This document shows, piece by piece, positions 58,231 through 64,000 of a stretch of 64,000 bases of DNA. The translations under genes were made by a program, and so were the position numbers. Under the pieces are notes generated by a model that saw nothing but the letters and a program-made list of their open reading frames with translations, had not been told where the DNA came from and did not search any database. Source of the stretch: Phyllostachys edulis (Eukaryota; Streptophyta; Magnoliopsida; Poales; Poaceae); the NCBI GenBank assembly GCA_036346405.1, contig CM070563.1, positions 33,345,298 to 33,409,297 of the forward strand, in the 5' to 3' direction. How positions within the stretch are numbered: the stretch's first letter is position 1; every line of letters begins with the position of its first letter.

Positions 58231-58661
58231 GGATTTCCGCACATGGTAGCAACCCCAATGTGAAGCCTTCGGTTCAATTCATCAAGGGACATGTGAATCA
58301 TGTCACAGCCGAGGAAGCTCAGAATGCTTTGGATGTGGTTCTTGGTACGTTTCTTGTTAATTCCGTACCAGCCTCAGTTCTTTTTTATTCCGGAGCTTCT
58401 CATTTATTTGTCTCTTCTAAGTTTGTGGGTAGTAATGGGTTATCTATATCTCCTCTACTCAACCCTATACTGATCCACTCTCCGGGCTTAGAAATGGGGA
58501 CTAGTTCCTTATGCCCAAATCTTTCCTTGGAAATCTTGGGAGTTCCCTTCTCGGCAGACCTTATAGTCTTGCACTCCCAAGATGTGATTCTTGGGATGGA
58601 CTGGTTAGCTAAGAATCAAGGTCGAATCGATTGCGCTAAAAAAGTTTATTGTGCTCACTAA
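58231..58661 (+). pseudogene. Gypsy aspartic protease, catalytic Asp lost
   Basis: The domain follows the zinc knuckle in the same frame: HVNHVTAEEAQNALDVVLGT, VLFYSGASHLFVS, and DVILGMDWLAKNQGRIDC. The family active site is D-S/T-G-A; here codon 58386-58388 is TAT, giving FYSGA. The protease would be inactive. A stop at about 58659 (VYCAH*) ends the frame before the RT lead-in. Confidence 0.85.
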
Positions 58662-60126
58662 TGAGCAAGGGACGTAAGTTGAATTCAGCCCTGAGACCTT
58701 TTTTAGAGGACGTCCTAGCCTGACCTATTTGAGAGAAGTGAAGCTTGAAGACCTTCCAGTGGTCAGAGAATACCCAGAAGTGTTCCCGAAGGAGTTGCCT
58801 GGTATGCCACCGGATAGAGACATTGTATTCCTAATTGATCTAGTCCTAGGGACTGCCCCTATATCAAAGAGACCATACAGGGTGCTAGCCAATGAGTTGG
58901 TAGAGTTGAAGAAACAGATTAAGGAGCTGAAAGACAAAGGATTCATTCAACCAAGATCTTCACCATGGGAAGCACCAGTGTTGTTTGTCAAGAAGAAAGA
59001 CAATAGTCTGAGAATGTGTGTAGACTACAGATCACTTAATGAGATCACTATTAAGAACAAGTATCTATTGCCCAGGATCGATGACTTGTTTGATCAACTA
59101 AAAGGAGCAGCAGCTTTCTCCAAGATTGATTTGAGGTTAGGTTATCATCAATTGAAGATTCGACAAGAGGACATCCCAAAGACGGCTTTCTCAACTCAGT
59201 ATGGACTCTTTGAGTACACGATCATGTCTTTTAGATTGACCAATGCTCCTGCATACTTTATAAACTTGATGAATAAAGTGTTCATGTAGTACTTGGATAA
59301 GTTTGTCATTGTCTTCATATATAACATTCTAGTGTACTCTAAGAATGAAGAAGAGCATTAAGAGCACCTTCGATTGGTTCTGGACAAGCTCAGAGACCAC
59401 CAGCTCTATGCAAAATTTGAGAAGTGTGACTTTTGGTTGAAAGAGGTCACCTTTTTGGGTCATATTATGTCAGCCGCTGGTGTAGCAGTCGACCCTAGTA
59501 AGGTTCAAGATGTTCTAAGTTGGAAGCCACCCAAATCAATGCCTCAAATTAGAAGCTTTCTTGGCATGACAGGATATTATCGTCGGTTTATTGAAGGCTT
59601 TTCAAAGATAGCAAGGTCTCTCACTCAGTTGCTCAAGAAGGAAAACAAGTATGTTTGGACCTCCTCATGTGAGCAAAGCTTTCAAGAATTGAAGAAGAGA
59701 TTGACCTCTGCCCTAGTTTTGATTTTGCCAGATATCCGAAAGGATTTTAAAGTCTTTTGTGATGCATCCCGGCAGGGTCTTGGTTGTGTCTTGATGCAAC
59801 AAGGAAGAGTGGTAGCTTATGCCTCCCGACAACTCAAGCCCCATGAAGCGAACTACCCCACTCATGATTTGGAACTAGCTGTCGTGGTGCATGCTCTGAA
59901 AATTTGGCGCCATTACCTCATTGGTAACCGTTGTGAGGTCTTTACAGACCACAAGAGCTTGAAATACATCTTTACTCAAGCAAATCTCAACCTTAGACAA
60001 AGAAGATGGTTAGAGCTAATAAAGGATTATGATTTAGGGATTCACTACCACCCAGGCAAGGCAAATGTGGTGGCTGATGCCGTGAGCCGAAAGAATTATT
60101 ACAGCACTCTAATGGTTCTAGAGAGT
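58662..60126 (+). pseudogene. Gypsy reverse transcriptase and RNase H, broken
   Basis: RT motifs in order: DLPVVREYPEVFPKELPGMP, GFIQPRSSPWEAPVLFVKKK, MCVDYRSLNEITIKNKYLLP, FSKIDLRLGYHQ and AFSTQYGLFEYTIMSF. The catalytic pair is lost: the usual FIDDILVYS reads FIYNILVYS (59320-59325). Stops are TAG 59287-59289 and TAA 59359-59361. The RT thumb and RNase H follow in the same frame from 59374 (AKFEKCDFW, VFCDASRQGLGCVLMQ, HDLELAVVVHALKIWRHYL, TDHKSLKY). A stop at 60127 follows LMVLES. This is a Ty3/gypsy arrangement. Confidence 0.9.
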
Positions 60127-61560
60127 TAGCCCAGTTTGTGTGAAGAATTGAGACGACTAAATTTGGAGATTATCACTCAAGGTTGTGTGCGTGTTCTGGA
60201 AGTCCAACCTGCTGTCTAGAAACAAATCCGAGAGATGCAAGCTCAAGATAAAGACCTCCAAGAGATCAAGGAAAATTTGAAAAGAGGCAAAGCTCTTGGT
60301 TCCTTAGAAGATGACCAGGAAGCTCTTTGGTTCTAAGAATGACTTTGTGTCTTGGCTGTCAAGAAATAAAGCGATTCTTTGCTAAAGAAGCTCATGAGTC
60401 TCATTACTCCATTTATCCAGGGAGCACCAAGATATACCAAGATCTCAATGAGAAGTATTGGTGGGTCGGCATGAAGAGAGAAATAGCTAAGTTTGTGGCA
60501 CAATGTGACGTTTGCCAAAGGGTCAAAGCTGAACACCAAAGACCTGCTGGATTGCTACAGCCCTTGCCTATTCCTGAGTGAAAATGGAAACAAATCGGCA
60601 TGGCCTTTATCACTGGTTTGCCCAGGACCCAATCGGGCTATGACTCTATTTGGGTTGTTGTTGATCGTTTGACCAAAGTGGCACACTTTATCCCTATGAA
60701 GACTACTTTCAGGAGCAACAAATTGGCAGAGCTATACATGGCCCGAATTTTCTGTTTATATGGTGCACCCAAGAGAATAGTGTCCGATAGAGGTTCTCAA
60801 TTTACCTCACGATTTCGGGAGAGCCTACATGAAGCTTTGGGAACAAGACTCGATTTCAGCACAACATACCATCCTCAAACCGATGGGCAGACAGAGAGGG
60901 TGAATCAAGTTCTTGAAGATATGCTTAGAGCTTGTGCCTTAGACTACGGGAAAAGTTGGGACAAAACCTTCCTTATGCTGAGTTCTCCTACAACAATAGC
61001 TACCAAGCTAACTTGAAGATGTCCCCATTTGAAGCTCTGTATGGAAGACAGTGTAGTACTCCTCTTCTTTGGGATCAAGTGGGTGAACGTCAATTCTTTG
61101 GGCCCGAACTAATCAAAGAAGCTAAAGAAAAAGTGAAGCTCATAAGAGAGCGTTTAAGAGTAGCTCAGTCCCGGTAAAAGAGCTATGCTGATATCCGTCG
61201 CTGGGACTTGTCTTTTGAAGTAGGAGACTTTGTGTACCTCAGGGTAACTCCACTCCGAGGAGTTAGGAGGTTTCGGACTAAAGGGAAGCTAGCCCCAAGA
61301 TTTGTCGGACCATACAAGATATTGGCAAGACAAGGTGAAGTTGCTTATCAGCTAGAGCTGCCAACCTCCTTGTCAACAAGGCATAATGTCTTTCATGTAT
61401 CACAGTTAAGGAAATACCTTCGAGTGCTAGAAGACCACACCCTCCTAGAGAGCATTGATCTCCAAGAAGGCCTCACTTATGTGGAGCGGCCAATTAAAAT
61501 CATAGATGTCGCGGAGCGTGTTACTAGGAGCAAGATCATCCGAACATACAAGGTGTAGTG
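60127..61560 (+). pseudogene. Gypsy integrase with C-terminal chromodomain, broken
   Basis: A frame change near 60330 precedes the HHCC zinc finger (HESHYSIYPGSTKIY, CDVCQRVK). The core has the D-D-E residues in VVVDRLTKVAHF, VSDRGSQFTS and QTERVNQVLED, all intact. A one-base frameshift at about 60960-60990 and stops near 60579 and 61175 break it. The C-terminal part reads GDFVYLRVTPLRGVRRF and APRFVGPYKIL. A chromodomain follows (YVERPIKIIDVAERVTRSKI, then WSHHPESEATW, continuing to about 61615 past a TAG). Chromodomains of this kind place the element in the Tekay/Del clade and target insertion to heterochromatin. Confidence 0.9.
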
Positions 61561-61670
61561 GAGTCACCACCCAGAAAGTGAAGCCACATGGAAAAAGAAG
61601 AAGACCTCAAGACCAACTATCCCTACCTCTTTGCTGGCCAAACTTGAATCTCGGGGTCGAGATTCCCTTA

Positions 61671-61684
61671 AGGGGGGGGGTAGG
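61671..61684 (+). other. Polypurine tract of the Tekay-like element
   Basis: AGGGGGGGGGTAGG lies two bases before the 3' LTR start TGTAACACCC at 61687. Confidence 0.85.
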
Positions 61685-61686
61685 TT

Positions 61687-64000
61687 TGTAACACCCTGAT
61701 TTTTGGAGCCTTTTTGAAAATTTCAAAATAAAAAGAACCATTTTGTTTTGATGAGAATTCAAAGCTTAACTCAGAATTTTTTTAGAATGGATATCAATTG
61801 ACTAACTCAAACTTCAACTAAAGACTCTCTATTGGTCTGTTGGATTTATTGGAGTTTTGGTGATCTCTCCCTTTCGTGCTTGTTTTGTTCATCTTTGGTC
61901 CAGACCTCCTTAGGTCTTGACCTCCCTCTTTGATTCTTCTCTGGCTTAGACCACCCCGGGTCTAAACCTCCCTCATGCTCATTTGAACTCACTCTCTGTT
62001 CTATTGGAACCTCTCTATGTCCATTTGGACTTCCCCATTGGTTTTGATCTTTGTATACGTTCTGGAAATTTCATACCGCTTTGTAGCAACCGGAACTACC
62101 GGAGAGTGGTGGGACCGCTCCCAAGCTGCGGTATTCCCGTTTCTCGAAAACACTCAAAACCAGTGATTGGACCTCCCCGAGCTCCTTAAACATCTATGAG
62201 TTCATTTGGACCTCCCCATGTCCCCTAGGACCTCCCCTATGTTCACTTGGACCTCCCTCGCATCCGTTTAAGCCTCCCGCTTGATCCAGACCTCCCCATT
62301 GTTAGATCTAAGGGTCCAGACCTCCCCTTTGTTAGATCTAAGGGTCCAAACCTCCCCTTTGTTAGATCTAAAGGTCTAGACCTCCCTTTGTTAGATCTAA
62401 GGGTCCATACCTCCCCTTTGTTAGATCTAAGGGTCCAGACCTCTCCTTTGTCAGATCTAAGGGTCCAGACCTCTCCTTTATTAGATCTAAGGGTCTAGAC
62501 CTCCCCTTTGTCCTTTGTTAGATCTAAAGGTCCAGACCTCCCCTTTGTTAGATCCAAGGGTCCAGACCTTCCCTTTGTTAGATCTACGGGTCTAGACCTC
62601 TCCTTTGTTAGATCTAAGGGTCCAGACCTCCCCTTTGTTAGATCTAAGGGTCTAGACCTCTCCTTTGTTAGATCTAAGGGTCCAGCCCTCTCCTTTGTTA
62701 GATCTAAGGGTCCAGACCTCCCCTCTGAGGGTCTAACCATCAGGACCTCCTCTCTGAGGATCTGACCGTCAGGACCTCCCCTTTGTGGATCTGACCGTCG
62801 GGACCTCCCCCTTGTGGATCCGACCGTCAGGACCTCCCATTTTTGGATCTGACCGTCAGGACCTCCCCGTCCCTTGAACCTCTTAGCCCTCTGGACCTTC
62901 GTGCCCATGGGACCTCCTCCCCAGTCTTTTTGCAAGGACCTCCCTTGTGGGTTGAGGCCACCTTGTGGTCAGGACCTCCGGTCCTGTGCTCAGACCTTCC
63001 CCGTGGGTCAGGACCTCCCCTGACCTCTGCGCGATCTCCTCTAGGTCTCTGCAGGACCCCCCCCTTTGGGGGCTTTGACTGGCCCCATTTGTCAGTCACG
63101 CCCAGTTCTCTTTATCCTTTGACCATGTACTTGGCACTTGGAAGTCTCCAAGCATTTAATGCCTGTTGTGTCGCATTAGATACTACCACCTTTTGGCAGC
63201 ACTGAGCTACCTTTTGTCTTATCTTTTACCTACTCCCATCATTTGCTTCACTTACTTTTGAGCCCGAGAGCCCTTGGAAATCTCGATGGCTCTGGCTATA
63301 TAAGCTTGGGTAGCTCTTCCTCTTTACCTTTTTCTCATTTTTCACTCTCCGGCTGAGTCGACCAGCTTCTTGGACCTCCCTCCAAGCTCTCTGGACCTCC
63401 CCTCCTTAGCTTCGGACCTCCTCCAGTAAGCTCCTTGGACCTCCTCCAGATCACCTAGGCTCTCTGTTGGTTTTATTTTGGAGTTTCATTGAAGTTTCTT
63501 TGGATCTTATTTGAGCTCTACTTGAGTTGTTTTGTTTTTCACCGTGTAGATTGTGAAGGCACGGAGGAGCCCGAGTTCCTTGAAGAAGAAGAAGATACTC
63601 AGGCCTTTGAGCAAGGCAAGTTACACCCTTGACCATGTTGCACCTATTACTTGAAATTACTATGTTCTGTTTCTAAGGTTTATGTATGCTTACTTTACTT
63701 ACTTATTTCAATACATGTCTTTAAGTTCATAGTTATGTCCAAATCCTTTGTATGGCCAATCTTGACATTGAACCAAATATGTTGTCGCCCTAGTTAAAAA
63801 CTGGTTGAAGGCAATAGCATGAACCCGAACCTTTTGGAAAGGAAAAGCTTAGTTGTGCTTAGACCAAAAGTATTTGATTTTGGGAAGTTTTATCTTCATT
63901 GACCAACTGTTATTTAAAAATGTTTTGGCCATGGCATTGGGTTGTCATGGAAGTAGGAAAAATGTTGCTGGGGAAGCAAGAAAAATGGATTTGGTCTTGG
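61687..64000 (+). mobile_element. 3' LTR of the Tekay-like element, cut by the window end
   Basis: It starts TGTAACACCCTGATTTTTGG and continues to 64000. 62520-64000 is colinear with 53530-55190 of the 5' LTR with a few percent differences. 61712-62505 is present only here. The target duplication (GAATG precedes the 5' LTR) cannot be checked because the end lies outside. Confidence 0.9.
62290..62725 (+). repeat. 30-bp minisatellite in the 3' LTR, about 14 copies
   Basis: Same unit as at 53515-53915 (core GTTAGATCTAAGGGTCCAGA). Copy number and the pattern of variant copies differ from the 5' LTR, as expected of independent slippage after insertion. Confidence 0.95.

Noticed and set aside
62290..62725. 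CRISPR-like direct repeats
   Set aside because: The units are contiguous without unique spacers and lie in a plant retrotransposon LTR.

Overview
This window is plant nuclear DNA, almost certainly from a grass. One intact host gene stands out, with the GC-rich first exon typical of grass genes. Around it lie nested transposable elements of grass type: CACTA, hAT, Tourist-like MITEs, an L1-type LINE and chromodomain Ty3/gypsy elements with LTRs of 3-4 kb. I see no bacterial, organellar, rRNA or tRNA genes. The species cannot be fixed from the sequence alone.

Layout. 1-1746 is part of a minus-strand LTR retrotransposon with its primer-binding site. 1747-13320 is a large CACTA (En/Spm) element, with CACTACTACA ends, a GGC target duplication and subterminal arrays of the motif TCACAGACGGTT. 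It carries a decayed TNP2 transposase, a TNPA-like protein fused to a Ulp1-type cysteine protease, a GRF zinc-finger gene and an unknown accessory reading frame. 13321-17100 holds a 5'-truncated LINE, and 17228-17806 a fold-back repeat.

18176-30984 is a complete family-1 UDP-glycosyltransferase gene on the minus strand. Its two exons join in phase to 467 codons, but they are separated by an 11.4-kb intron. That intron holds a possible Helitron terminus, LTR fragments, a 2.6-kb candidate solo LTR, a hAT-type element (27318-29148) that has captured part of a GT43 glycosyltransferase gene, and a second small element (29330-30200). Two MITEs sit just upstream of the promoter.

32796-52022 is one LTR split by two insertions: a hAT element (33377-37255) with a perfect 8-bp target duplication, and a minus-strand gypsy element of the same LTR family (38208-49202). 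53489-64000 is a Tekay-like chromodomain gypsy element with broken gag-pol. Its LTRs contain a 30-bp minisatellite, and its primer-binding region carries 41 nt copied from initiator tRNA-Met.

The UDP-glycosyltransferase is the only gene that looks functional. Every transposon coding region has stops, frameshifts or lost catalytic residues. The most interesting signals are the tRNA footprint, the captured GT43 fragment, an inverted duplication of the GRF gene's 5' end, two structure-conserved hairpin arrays, and repeated loss of catalytic aspartates in unrelated transposon enzymes.
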